Notes: generated by a model from the sequence alone, not told the origin. DNA of 64,000 nucleotides from Cryptomeria japonica (GCF_030272615.1 NC_081413.1:603698709-603762708); one strand, 5' to 3'; counted from the first letter of the stretch, positions 10,722 to 22,704 are shown. Numbers and translations are program-made.

Positions 10722-12105
10722 TTTTGGATAATTGTTGGCATATGGGGAGATTGTTGGATATGATAGTATTTCATGAATCAGTATGTTGATATGATGATAA
10801 TGTATGTTGTCATTGATGTCAATAAGTGTAAGTGAACTGGTGTCAGGGTTTCACTAAGTGTGACTACCAGCTAATAGTCTCAGCTCTACGGTTTTGTGAT
10901 CCAGCTTGTGTGATGCAACCGATGATACTCTGTGATGAGTTAGCTAAGTGATGTGAATGAGATCGAGGTGCCACATTAGTCTTGTGCATGTAAAGAATTG
11001 ATGTATGAGGAGATTGATTGTGTTTGAAGTCTACCTCGGGAATGATCATTCTTCTTAGTGGAATGAGAAGAGAGCATGATGGGTTATTGATTCCCATATG
11101 TGGTGAAGAATGAACGATGCAGATTGTCTTGTAATCTATTTGAAATTGTAATACTATATGCAATGTGTTTGGATGGTCAAGATTGGACCGCCTGTGTTGT
11201 AAACCTAAGATGCTTAGGGTTTAGGGTTTATTCTACCAACCTATCTATTTTCTATAAGGTCAATGATGTTGGTTATTGTAAATTTGCTGGCAAATGTTGT
11301 GTGTGTGTATCTGAGTAAAGAGATACTTCATACCTGCTAGACCAGTAAGAGGGAAAATGCAAAGTGTGATTGCAGAGTAGAGGATATGAAAAGGATCTGC
11401 CTTGGCATGTAGTGCTATTATAAGATCAGATTTTTACCTGTGGTCTTCTAATCATTTCAACAGTTGGAAAATCCCTTTATCGGGTAGCTTTAATAGGCTT
11501 ATTGTAAAACCTGTAACCAAGTGACTCAAGATCATTAAGTTCTTCAAATCCTCTAGCAAGGTAACCTTTAATAGGGTATATAGCCATCCCTTAACTGGGT
11601 GATCTCTAACAGGATCGGTTCCTAGTAGAACCTTTTTGTAAAGTCTTTAACTGGACTAGGCTCCTAATAGGGTGAGCTTCAAAAGAGTTCAAAACAAGCT
11701 TGTGGGTATTCATCCCCTCTATGGTTTTTCCCATTTGGATTTCCATGTGAAAAATATGTGTGTTATGTGTTATGCATTTTTAATGTGATGCTTATGAATT
11801 ATTTGGTTAAGAGATTATGCATGCAGAGTCAATAGGTTATGGTATTACTAGTATACCACATGCATATGTTTATGGATGAAGTTGATGTCGAGTATTGATC
11901 ATATTTGAAGTGTTCAAACTTATTAATTTATGGTGTCTGGTGTCTTACTGTGTTTAACCACTATTGTTGTGGTTAAGTCCAGTAATGGTGATAACTAGTT
12001 TATATTATTTTAACTAGAGAAGTTGTTGAGAAAGTTTTTATCTGTACTGATTCACCCCCCCTCTCAATGCTGGTTCAGGTATCTATTGTTTATCATTACT
12101 CATCA
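10722..12105 (+). repeat. 5' LTR of element C
   Basis: Matches 16483-17008 plus 29532-30443. It contains two plant-telomere-like TTTAGGG units at about 11217-11231, a short-repeat array built on TTAACAGGGT (about 11468-11700), the conserved U5 block (about 11700-11760) and the C-rich tract before CTCTCA (about 12050). It ends CTCATCA. Confidence 0.9.
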
Positions 12106-12107
12106 AT

Positions 12108-12118
12108 TGGTATCCAAG
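12108..12118 (+). other. Primer binding site of C
   Basis: TGGTATCCAAG lies two bases after the LTR end. It is one or two bases away from the usual TGGTATCAGAG that pairs with initiator tRNA-Met. Confidence 0.7.
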
Positions 12119-12176
12119 CAACTCCAGGTCCTCGGTAACATAAGCTTAACTACTTGAGCTAAAAGATCCTACTATA

Positions 12177-15100
12177 ATGATGAAGAGGGAAGGTCCTAAG
12201 TTCAACAGAGATAACTTTAAGATATGGAAGAATAGAATGGAGATTTACATCAAGAGTATGGGTGCTCAACACTGAAGCTATGTTGATAATGCCTTTGTTA
12301 CTTGCACTGGCACTCTGACTAATGATCAGAAGAGAGAAATCCAAGAAAATGGTCAAGTCATGGAAGCTCTTATCAGTAGCATGTCAGATATTGAGTTTAT
12401 TGATTTTCAAGACAAGGACACACCTAAGGATGTATGGGATGCACTAGAAAACATCTATGGTGGTGATGAGCATGTAAAGAAAGCTAAGGAAGAAAGCCTT
12501 AGAGGTAAATTTGAGGATATGAGGATGGTTGAAGGTGAAACCATTCAGCAGTATGCTATTAGGATTAAGACCATGGTTGGAGATATCAAAAGCATTGGTG
12601 GAACTATTGATGACAACATTGTTCTTAGTAAAGTCCTTAGATCATTATTACCAATCTATGCAATCAGAGTTGTTGCTATCCAAGAACTAAGGTCTATTGA
12701 TAAAACCAAGGTATCCTTAGATTCTATCATTGCAAAGTTAATTGCATATGAGTTGAATAGCTATGATGGTAGTGTTCAGAAGACTGAGTCAGCCTTTAAA
12801 GAATCTATTGTACCATCCAAAAAAGGAAAAGAAACTAGTACCAGTTATGAGTCCAGACAATGTAGAGATGTGGATGATGAAGAGATTCTAATAGAGTTTG
12901 AAGCTCTTCTTGCTAAAAGACTTCTAAAGGGAACTAGGAAGTATATAGGTAAACTTCCTTTAAAATGTTTTTCCTACAACAAGGTAGGACATATAGATGT
13001 TAACTGTCCTAACAATGACAATAAGGATAAACCAGAGAGGTTAAGAAAATATAAAAGTGGAAATAAAAGAAATTTTCTAGTTGTTGTGGATGAAGGTGTC
13101 ACTGATGAAGAATCAGAGGATGAACAAAGTGAAGACATAGTGTTTGTAGCAGTAAAGGAAGAAGTGTCCAACAAGAAAGCTCTTATCTCTCGCATTGACA
13201 ACTCCAATGAGTGGATAATTGATAGTGGTTGTTCTCATCACATGACTGGTGACCGGAGAAAGTTTCTATCTCTATAGGAATATGATGGAGGTGTTGTCAG
13301 ATTTGGCAACAGTGCACCATGCTTGGTGAAAGGAAAATGATCCATCTCACTGAATGGAAAGAGAACTGCAGATGATGTCTACTGGGTAGAAGGTCTTAAG
13401 GATAACTTGTTGAGCGTTGCTCAACTAAATGACAAAGGATTATTTTTGGAATTTAAAGGTGGAATTTGTAGTATAATTGGGAAGAGTGGTGAAGTTATTG
13501 CGACTAGTAAGGAAACCAGAGATAACCTATTTCAGTTCAATGCCAAGATAAGTCGATGTTTAATGGCTAAGTTTGATGATAGTTGGATATGGCATAGGAG
13601 ACTCTATCATATGAACTTTGACAACATTGTTAAAGTTGGAAAGATCAAGGTGGTAAGAGGATTACCTTTTCTAAATAGACCTAAGAATTCTTTGTGCAGA
13701 GAATGTCAACTTGGGTAGATGTCTTCCTCAACTTTTAAAGGTAAGTCTTTTTTAGTAGAGTATTTACTTGATGTTGTGCATACTAATTTATGTGGTCCTA
13801 TGAAAACTAGAAGTATTCAGGGAGATAGGTATTTTATGATTCTTACTGATGACTACTCAAGAATGATGTGGGTCACATTCTTGAAAGACAAGTCTGAAGC
13901 ATTTGGAAAGTTCAAAGCTTTTAGAGAATTAGTAGAGAAAGAAAGTGGTAAAAAGATAAAATGCCTGAGAACTGATCAAAGAGGAGAATTCACTTCTGAT
14001 GAATTCAATAAGTACTGTGAAGATAATGGTATCAAGAGGTAGTTTTTTGCCCCAAGGACACCTCAACAAAATGGCATAGAAGAAAGAAATAATTGGACTG
14101 TAGTTGAAGCAGCTAGAACAATGCTGATCCAAGGAAATCTTGCTCACACTTTTTGGAGAGAAGCGGTGAGCACTGCAGTCTACACTATGAATTGGGTACT
14201 CGTCAAGAAAGGTAAAGATAAAACCCCTTATGAGTATTGGACTAGGAAAAATCCCATTGTAAGTTACTTTAAAGTGTTTGGTAGTAAGTGCTATATCAGG
14301 AGAAGTGAGCATTTGAGCAAATTTGATGCAAAATGTGATGAAGGAATATTTCTGGGATATTCCACTAAGAGAAAAGCTCTCAATTGCTACAAAAATAGAA
14401 CACAAAATATTGTTGAAAGTATCAATGTCAGGGTTGATGAATCCCTTGAGGAACCTAAGGAAACATACAACGAAGAAGTGGAAGATGAACCAGGAATAGC
14501 CTTCTGGGAAATGGTTAAGAAATAAACTTGTAAAGATCTCAGTGTTCCTATATCGGTAGAAGTTGTAGTGAGAGAAGAAGAAGAAGTTAGTGAAGAAGAA
14601 GAAGAAAAACTAGCAGACCAGGCTAGAATCATTCCTAGATATGTGAAGCTACATCATGATCCAAAGCAAATCATAGGAGATAAAGTTGCAGGGATACTCA
14701 CTAGAAGAAAAGTGAAGGAGAACTCTTGCATGATTTCTGAATTTGAACCGAAGACTTCTAGAGAAGCACTTATAGATGAAGACTAGATTAAAGCAATGGA
14801 AGAGGAGCTAGATTTGATAGAAAAGAATGCAACATGGTCTTTGGTGCTCAGACCGGAACATAAAAATGTCATAGGTACCAAATGGGTCTTTAGGAATAAG
14901 TTGAATGAAGAAGGCATAGTTGTAAGAAACAAGGCCAAGCTTATATGTAAGGGATACACTCAAGAGGAGGGAGAAGACTATGGAGAAACCTTTTCTCCTA
15001 TGGCTAGACTAGAAGGTGTTCGAATGCTACTTACATTTGCAGCATTTAAGGGATTTAAGGTTTATTGGATGGATGTGAAATCTGCTTTTCTGAATGGAAT

Positions 15101-16281
15101 CCTAGAAGTGGAAGTGTATATAGAGCAACCAGAAGGGTTTTCCTTATTAGAAGATAGTGACATGGTGTGTAGATTACACAAAGCCCTGTATGGAATGAAA
15201 AAAGCACCTAGGGCATGGTATGAAAGACTACACTCTCATCTTGTGAAGATTGGATTTCAAAGAACAAGAGAAGATAACAACATCTACTTGAAATCAAAAG
15301 GTGATCATATTCTGATTTGTGAAGTGTTTGTGGATGACATAATCTTTAGAGGAGATGATAAAATGAGTCATGCATTTGTAGATGAAATGAAGAAAGATTT
15401 TGAGATGTCTTTGATAGGAGAAATAAAGTTCTTTATTGGTTTACAGATTCAGAAAATGAAAGAGGGTATCTTTATTACCTAGTTAAAGTATGTCAAAGAG
15501 GTATTGAAGACTTTTGGCATGGAGGAAAGCAAACCGGTTGGTACACCGATGGTGAATAGTTGTAAACTGACCAAGGAAGATGATTTAGAACTGGTGAATG
15601 AAAAGGAGTACAATTCAATGATTGGTAAGTTGGACTATGTGGTGCATAACAAACCTGATATTACTCATGCAGTGGGTGTATTAGCTCAGTTTCAGAAATG
15701 TCCAAGAGAATCCCACTTGATAGTTGTCAAAAGGATTCATAGATATTTGAAATGAATAGTTGATTATGGATTGTGGTATCCATATAATGGTGACTATAAT
15801 CTCAAATTATATACCGGTGCTGATTGGGCAGGTAATGTGGATGATCAAAAAAGCACAACTGGTGAAGCGTTCTTTCTCTGGTGGAAGATTAGTATCATGG
15901 ACAAGTAAGAAGCAAAGTTGTACATCTCAATCTATAGCTAAAGCAGAATATGTGGTAGCATTTATGAATTGCACTCAAGCAATTTGGATGAAGCATGTAT
16001 TGGAAGGTTTCAAGGTACCTATATCTGAACCAATGAATATATTTTGTGATAACACAAGTGCAATAAACATTTCCAAGAACTCGGTATTGCATGCTAGAAC
16101 TAAGCACATTGAACTTAACATATCATTTCTTGAGAGAGAAAGTTCAAAATAAGGAGGTTGTACTACAACATGTTTCCAGTAAGGAGTAACTAGCAGACAT
16201 ATTCACTAAGCCCTTATAGAAGATGACATTTACCTAATTGATAGGTGAATTAGGGGTTCTACCCCTTCATGAAATCAATTA
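12177..16281 (+). pseudogene. Element C gag-pol polyprotein, broken by stops and frameshifts
   Basis: One frame from the ATG at 12177 carries most of the polyprotein. Gag spans about 12177-13060; its knuckle at about 12967-13008 reads CFSYNKVGHIDVNC, with Tyr for the second Cys. The protease centre DSGCSHHM is at about 13222. GAG-pre-integrase follows with WHRRLYHMNFD (13590). Integrase has HTNLCGP, DDYSRMM and TPQQNGIEERNN (13770-14090), so the three acidic residues remain. Reverse transcriptase runs from GTKWVFRNKLN (14875) through VFVDDIIF (about 15330) to KPVGTPM (15535). RNase H starts at 15640. Stops occur near 12275, 13276, 13339, 13717, 14041, 14523, 14784, 15480 and 15753, and a one-base insertion near 15878 shifts RNase H (ORF 15760-16152). 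Confidence 0.92.
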
Positions 16282-16470
16282 AAGATGTGTGCTTCGCATC
16301 AGACAAGTACTATAGTGGAAAATCTTTTAGGATTGATGTGTTGAAGGATGCTACTCCTTAGGGGGAACAACATAGTAGATTTTTGAAGCTTATGCCTCCA
16401 CTTTGGTATTGTTGCCAAAGGGGGATATGTTTTCAATAAGAAATGCTAACTGAGTATTGTCATCAATGCC

Positions 16471-16482
16471 AAAGGGGGAGAT
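16471..16482 (+). other. Polypurine tract of C
   Basis: AAAGGGGGAGAT directly precedes the 3' LTR start at 16483. The same tract precedes the 3' LTRs of F and G. Confidence 0.85.
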
Positions 16483-17008
16483 TGTTGGATAATTGTTGGC
16501 ATATGGGGAGATTGTTGGATATGATAGCATTTGATGAACCAGTATATTGATATGACGATAATGTATGTTGTCATTGATGTCAATAAGTATAAGTGAACCG
16601 ATATGTAGATTGAAGAGATGTAGTGAATGAGTGTCGGGGTTTCACTAAGTGTGACTACCGATTGATAGTCTCAGCTCTATGGTTTTGCGATCTAGCTTGT
16701 GCGATGCAACCGATGATACTCTATGATGAGTTAGCTAAGAGATGTGAATGAGATCAAGGTGCCACATCAGCCTTGTGTGCATAAAGGATTGAGTTATGAG
16801 GAGATTGGCCATGTTTGAAGTCTACTTCGGGAATGATCATTATTCTTAGTGGAATGAGAAGAGAGCATGATGGGCTACTAATTCCCATATGCAGTGAAGA
16901 ATGAACGATGCAGATTGTCTTGTGATCTGTTTGAAATTGTAATACTCTATGCAATGTGTTTGGATGGTTAGGATTGGACCGCTTGTGTTGTAAACCTAAG
17001 ATGCTTAA
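16483..17008 (+). repeat. 3' LTR of element C, first part
   Basis: It starts TGTTGGATAATTG and matches the 5' LTR. About 34 bases near 16595-16630 are absent from the 5' copy. The match stops at CTTAA (17004-17008), where D is inserted. Confidence 0.9.
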
Positions 17009-18159
17009 TGTAATACCCTAAAAATGGTCATCTAAACCATGAGCCCCTAATCTCGACAATGCCACCAAGGTCCTAACCAAAGGCAATTAAATAAATCTTG
17101 AGCACACAATTAATTTCTAAAATCATCAATGTAACATGGCAAAATTAATCACTCAATATTAATTAAATATTTATTTAATTAACTGATCATTCCAAGTAAA
17201 TCGTTTTTAAACAATTATCATATTTATTTTATTAAATGTCTTAGAATATTTAATTAAATAAATCAATTTGCCATTAAATCATCAAAAAAGAGGAATTAAT
17301 TTGAAAAATAAATAAAAAATGCCATAAATCTTCAAAAAAGGAAACAAATCAAAAAAGAGGAATTGGAAATTATGAGCACAAATCTTCAAAAAAGGAAATA
17401 AATCAAAAAAGGAATTAATTGACAAAAAAAGAATTAAAATTTGAGAAAAGAAATCAATTGGAGATAATCTTGAAAAAAACAAATAAAAAATTGATAGATA
17501 ATCTCAAAGAAAGCAATTAAAACAATTAAATCTTAAAATTCAATGAAATAGAGAATAAATTAGTTTTTTCTTGATTTTATCTTAATTTTAGTTCAATCTC
17601 CTTTAAAAATGAGAAAAGCATCCATTCACATCAATTCACCTGATTTTTGCTTCCTCTTGGAAAATCTTGACCGGTCATCATCATTTGATCTCAGCCATTG
17701 GTTTCTTTCTGAATTTTCTATAAATTCAGGCTCTCATCTCTCATTCAAAAATCCTAGAGAATATATTGTTGTTATGTTGTTTTTGCTCTAGGTTCATTGA
17801 GAATTTGCATTCAGATATTGCATATTAGTTATTTCATATTGTTTAAATTATTTAGCTTAAAAATTCATATATTGCTTAAATCATGTTAGATTAATCTTGC
17901 ATATCTAGCTTAAATCTTGCATCCATTTAGCTCATATTCATGCTCATATAGATTAAAAATCCTTCGTTTAGGTGTTTTCTAGTCACTGGATAGCTTAGCA
18001 ATCTAAGAGCAATCTAAACTCACGTCTAGTAGAAGGCAATGGGTCGATTTGTTATGGTTTTATTATTCATGCTTATATCTGTCTAACCATGCATCTAATG
18101 ACTTAATTGAAGTGTTGTGTATTTTAGATATAGATATAGGTCCACTTTTCACACACACA
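17009..18159 (+). repeat. 5' LTR of element D
   Basis: TG...CA ended, paired with 28374-29526. The middle is very A-rich, with repeats of CTTCAAAAAAGGAAA (about 17280-17420). TATA box at 17719-17725. Confidence 0.93.
17719..17725 (+). promoter_or_regulatory. TATA box in the 5' LTR of D
   Basis: TATAAAT, conserved in the 3' LTR at 29086-29092, in otherwise mixed-composition sequence. Confidence 0.5.
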
Positions 18160-18163
18160 TTTT

Positions 18164-18194
18164 TGGCACCCACCGTGGGGCTCGAACCCATGAC
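18164..18194 (+). other. Primer binding site of D, long match to tRNA-Lys
   Basis: It starts TGGCACCCACCGTGGGGC and continues through a CTCGAACCC element. Read against the 3' half of plant tRNA-Lys(CUU) as I remember it, about 29 of 31 positions pair, covering the CCA end, acceptor stem and T arm. Typical primer sites pair over 12-18 bases. It starts four bases after the LTR. Confidence 0.78.
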
Positions 18195-20199
18195 TACAAT
18201 ATTTCTAATGTTTCTTGAACAAATTTAATGTTTGGTTTTTATAACTAATAAACATGTGTTAAATTTGCAAATAAAAAATCTTTCTTTTTGCTTGTTCTTC
18301 CATGACAGTAAAAAATGTCATCTGTTTGGGAGGCATAAATTTTTATTGAACTGTTGGGTCTAAACCAATGTTTGATATGTTGTTCAAAACCACGTTTTCT
18401 ACTATTTCACTGAAGCGATGTTCCTAAAAAACTTTGGTTTGAAAGTTAGGAATGATAGAGAGCAGTACTATCATTTTACTTATTCTTCTGTGATAGTAAA
18501 AAATGGTCTCTGTTCGGAGCGAATAACTGTCTATTGAGCCATTTGATCTAAACACAATTTTAATATGTTTTGTCAAACCAAGTTGTCAACATTTCCACCG
18601 AAGCGATTTTCCTAATTATCTCTGGTTCAAAAGTTATAAATGACAAAGTGCAGTACTATCAAAACCATCATAACTAGGATAGTCATAAAAAATGGAAATT
18701 CTTGTTAGATTAGTTTAATTTATAGTTTGCATGCTAGAATTTTATTTTGATGATATTTTTTATGTTATTTTGGCAACTAATTTTGGGCTTTTAATGTTTG
18801 TAGGTCTGCTTGACAAAGAATTTATCAATCAAACATACGCATGTCAAAGAATAAAAAAACAACATGACTACTGATGCATTGGTTTTGCAGGTTGCCTAAA
18901 GAGAATCAACCAAACATCGTGTGTTATTTAAATTAATTTTTAGGCACTTAAATCACTATCTGGTTAAAGAACAAATTTTTCTTTTGCATTAAAAATCTAA
19001 GAGGTAGGAGAGTATGCTCTTGTCTTTTACAGACAATCAAAAATCTAGACCCTCAAAGCTTTTTTCTAAGTTTTGAGATTTGTGTACCTTTAGCGGGCCT
19101 ATCATAGTGGGGAAAAGTAATCACCTTATGATAATGACCCAAGTGAGTACAACTGGACTTGAGCATTCCAAATCACTATAATCAATAGGCCTCTGGTGAT
19201 TAAAGTCTCAGAGGATGGGATTATTTGAGTTTTCTCTTTGAGATCTCTCATATCAAGTATTTTGTAGGGCCTCATGGTCTCAATCATGTTTACATGACTA
19301 CAACTTGTTTTGGTACCTTGTCGGGCTATAGGCCTCAATCATGCTTGTGTGACTTCAAGGGATAATTTCAAATAGAATTCCTGACTAAGAACTATAAGAT
19401 AGAAGCTACCCGGTTCACCTCCAAAAGGGGGATAATCTTTGTGCAAGAGAGATAGTAAGCCTCCCAAGACACTTGACATATCATGCCCCCATTAGCATTT
19501 GGAGTTGGCTAATATGGTGTTGAGAATCCATTGCATGAGACTCAACAACCATATTCTGATTAGCTATTGGGTGTGTACCTAAGTTAGCAAGAAAATATTT
19601 TCTTCTCTAAGCCAACTTCCATAGGGTTTGCATGTTGTGATTGGAGTTACTATTCATATTGTGCATTTTATGTGTATTCACCCCTAAAATTGAAACTGAA
19701 ATACTGAAATTAAAGAAAACAAATCAACAAACTAGTGATAAATTGTCCGTGTCCAAACTAGTCTTTGTCAAACATAAAAAACTTAGTCCTTACCAAAACT
19801 GGTAGTCGTAAGTCATTGAAATACTATCTGTTAGAATCTCATCTCTGTCCGATCCTCTGTAGGATGAATTCCTGATCTTGTCAGTCAAAAAAGTCAAAAT
19901 TGCCAAGATTAGTCTACAACAAGCATAAAACTGGTCATCATCCCTTTGAGCATAAACAACCTTGATAATGTACCCCTATCGTTGCATTGCATGATTTTGT
20001 CGATCATCTTTAAGGTAGTTCAAACAACATCTTATCAAAACCTAAGGTAACTTAGATAATGTCTTGCATAGGATAGATCATTCCTGAAACTAGATCAGAT
20101 CTTAGTTACTTCTCTCAATCACTACATTAAATGAACAACTAGCTCCAATTTGATCTTGACTTCTGCAACACATCTAGCTCTTGGTCCCATCAGTTGTAA
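18195..20199 (+). other. Untranslated leader of D
   Basis: No coding signature. It contains a diverged tandem duplication (18292-18475 and 18481-18660) and a smaller internal repeat around 19270-19360 (CTCAATCATG... twice). A two-kilobase leader before gag is long for an LTR element. Confidence 0.5.
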
Positions 20200-20835
20200 A
20201 TGCCTGTTCAATCCAGAAGCTCTTCTAAAATTTCTAACAAAAGTAAGAATCCCATGGCTACCTTAGCTCTAATTCCCATGGCTACCTTAGCTCTAATTCC
20301 CATGGCTACCTTGGCTCAAATGCTTCAAGATATCAAGAAAGAAATATATGACATGAAAATCCAACAAAATAAATCAATGACTCCATTTGAAAAACAAATG
20401 CATGATATCAAGAGTGAGAAACTTCATGGACTGCTAAAATGCTTATGTGATTTGGCGATCAAATACCAGCAAATAATTGACAATCAAAGACCAAATCTCA
20501 TACAAGATCACAAAGCACCTTCACCAAGACAAAAAGACATCTATTCCCTAGATAGATAGTTTACACCTTTGGGGCAATCTATTGAGTTAGCTTTGGAAGA
20601 GCTTCTTAAAAAAAATCCTATCATATTGCCTAAAAAGACCACATGGGGATGTGAAGTTTTGAGTAATTATTGTGCATATCATAGGTATAAAAAACATAAG
20701 ACCTCAATATGTATGGAATTAAAACATACGATTCAAGATCTCATTGATAATGGTTTCATTGAAATTGAAGATCCTAATGACTCACCTAAAGAAAAAGAAG
20801 GAACTACTTCTAATCATGATCAAAATCATGAATAG
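20200..20835 (+). pseudogene. Element D gag fragment with CHHC knuckle
   Basis: ATG at 20200; the frame is broken by a TAG at 20557 and continues in the same frame to the TAG at 20833. Near the start the octapeptide MATLALIP occurs twice, then MATLA again, from a 24-base tandem repeat (20253-20320). Residues after the stop read FTPLGQSIELALEELLKK, then NYCAYHRYKKHKTSICMELK, which fits C-x2-H-x4-H-x4-C, followed by HTIQDLIDNGFI. This is the gag C-terminal pattern of many plant Gypsy elements. The usual larger gag core is missing, so only about a third of a gag remains. Confidence 0.75.
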
Positions 20836-22704
20836 CAAGGCTCCATATGTGGCCTCCATCCCTTCCATGATGCCTTCATCTCCTAAAAATTCTTAGAAAT
20901 AATTCATACCATCTCCTTCAAACAATGAAACTTCTCATGTTTACCTTGAAGGGCTATCTCCAATGGAAATCCAAGTTAATGGCAATATTGATACAAGTTC
21001 CTCTAAAGATTTAAAAATCATAGATCCTATGCTATCATGCACTCCAATTCCAATCATACCCACTCCAAAAGGCCCTTTCCAAAATGCTTTCCCATCATAC
21101 CAGAATATGAACACCTTCCAAGAATCCTCCATACATATAAAAAACACTACCTCTTCCTTAGAAATGGCTTCATGTCAAGAGGATAATCTAGAAAATGAAA
21201 GAATAAGCCATACCATAAATCAAGATCAAGACACCAAAACCCCTCAATCCCATCTAATGATTAAAAATGATCCTATTTCACTAGAATCCCATGATGATCC
21301 CCTTATACCTTTCCATTTCTTCCAAGATGATACCCTTCCATATCAAGAGAAAATAATCCTTCCTAAACAAGATCATGATGCCTCTTCCACCTTTTCAAAT
21401 GGTCATATTCAAAATGAAGAGTAAAACACCCTTCCTACTCTATCCAATGGTCCTCTTCCATGTCAAGATCAAAGTATCGCTTTATCTCATTGTCATAATC
21501 CTCCATGTTCACCTCAAGGATCCATCATATGTACAAATCCCTCTCATGATCCTATCATTCCTTACATTCCACCTCCATCTCATAATGGACTCATGCCTTC
21601 TTTCCAAAGCAAAGTGTATCCTACAAGTCAAATATTTATAAAGGCAAAGGAGTAAATCTCCACAAGCAAGAACCCCTCCATATTAAAGAAAATGTTAAAG
21701 GTCATGGCTTCAGAGGCATTTCTCAAGATGTTGGTATCCATCATAAATCCTACATTTCTCCAGTTAAATCCAAATATATGCTTTCCCCATCATTGCTTCC
21801 ATCCATTCTAGGTCCCTATATCCCTCCATCCCTTATGAAGGATCAACAAAGGCACATGTATTCAAGTACCTTCCATCCATCTAAAATACCTCCATATCAT
21901 TCCTATCCATTCATACATTATTTTCCTTTTCCGAGAAATTTGGATGCCAAGCATAAAAGTCATAAGTCAAGTAATCCACATGTATTCAAGGATTAACATG
22001 TCCCATCTAATCGACATGTCAAAACAAAGAAAAATACAGAACACCACAAAGGCCCATAAAGAAAGAAGAAAAGTCAAAAGTCATATGGATTCCTAAGGCA
22101 CTTATACAAGCAATGCTCTCTAAGGAACTACAAAAGCATGAAAAATCAAAAACCATGTGGATCCCTAAGCGGCTACTTGAAGCACAATAGTCTAAAGAAA
22201 AATCAAAATTGGCATCCAAAATTGTTGTTCCTCCATAAAAACCTTCCGAGTCATTTCCTCCATCACCTCCTTCATCCATTTTGGGTTATTATGCCCCCAA
22301 AATTGTAACCTTCCCTCCATCCAAATCTCAAAATATGAGATTCACTTCTCCTCCATATGTCCACCATCCCTCAAGATGTGTGCCAATGTTGATCTTTCCA
22401 ACATTTCCATCAAGCCATACACAATTATTCCAACATGCCATCCATTATCCAACACCTCTTTTTTATCCTTCCATCCCTCTTATCCAATCCTTTCCCTAGT
22501 TTCATTTCATTATCCTTCCCACATCTTTGAGCATACCTTCATAGCCATGGTCTATTGCAACTCATATTCCAAGAGTACCATCCAAAGAAGAGAGACTATG
22601 GAGTCCTTCTTCCATCCCCTATCATACCTCCCTTATCTTCCAAAAGAGAAAAAAAATGATGAAAAAATGAAAAAAAAAATCAGAAAAAAAAGTAAAGAGA
22701 AATA
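20836..22704 (+). pseudogene. Ser/Pro-rich reading-frame relic downstream of D gag
   Basis: A series of open stretches (20963-21424, 21778-21996, 22281-22499, 22376-22705) is rich in Ser, Pro, His and Ile and ends in a Lys-rich tail near 22640-22704. I do not recognise a domain. Part of it has a protein-level counterpart in element E: SRCVPM...TFPS.HTQ...FQH.IHYP (D about 22370-22499, E about 41178-41320), with some 30 of 43 residues shared by my hand alignment. It may be a gag extension or spacer protein of this family; no function is implied. Confidence 0.45.

Noticed and set aside
11213-11231. TTTAGGG units, considered as interstitial telomere sequence
   Set aside because: Only two units, present in both LTRs of C, so they are part of the LTR and not a telomere remnant.
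17609-17791. 60-codon frame repeated at 28976-29158
   Set aside because: It is repeated only because it lies in the two LTRs of element D; it spans the TATA box and has no protein signature.
18164-18194. tRNA-Lys similarity, considered as a tRNA gene
   Set aside because: Only the complement of the 3' part is present; there is no D arm or anticodon arm, and the position is that of a primer binding site.
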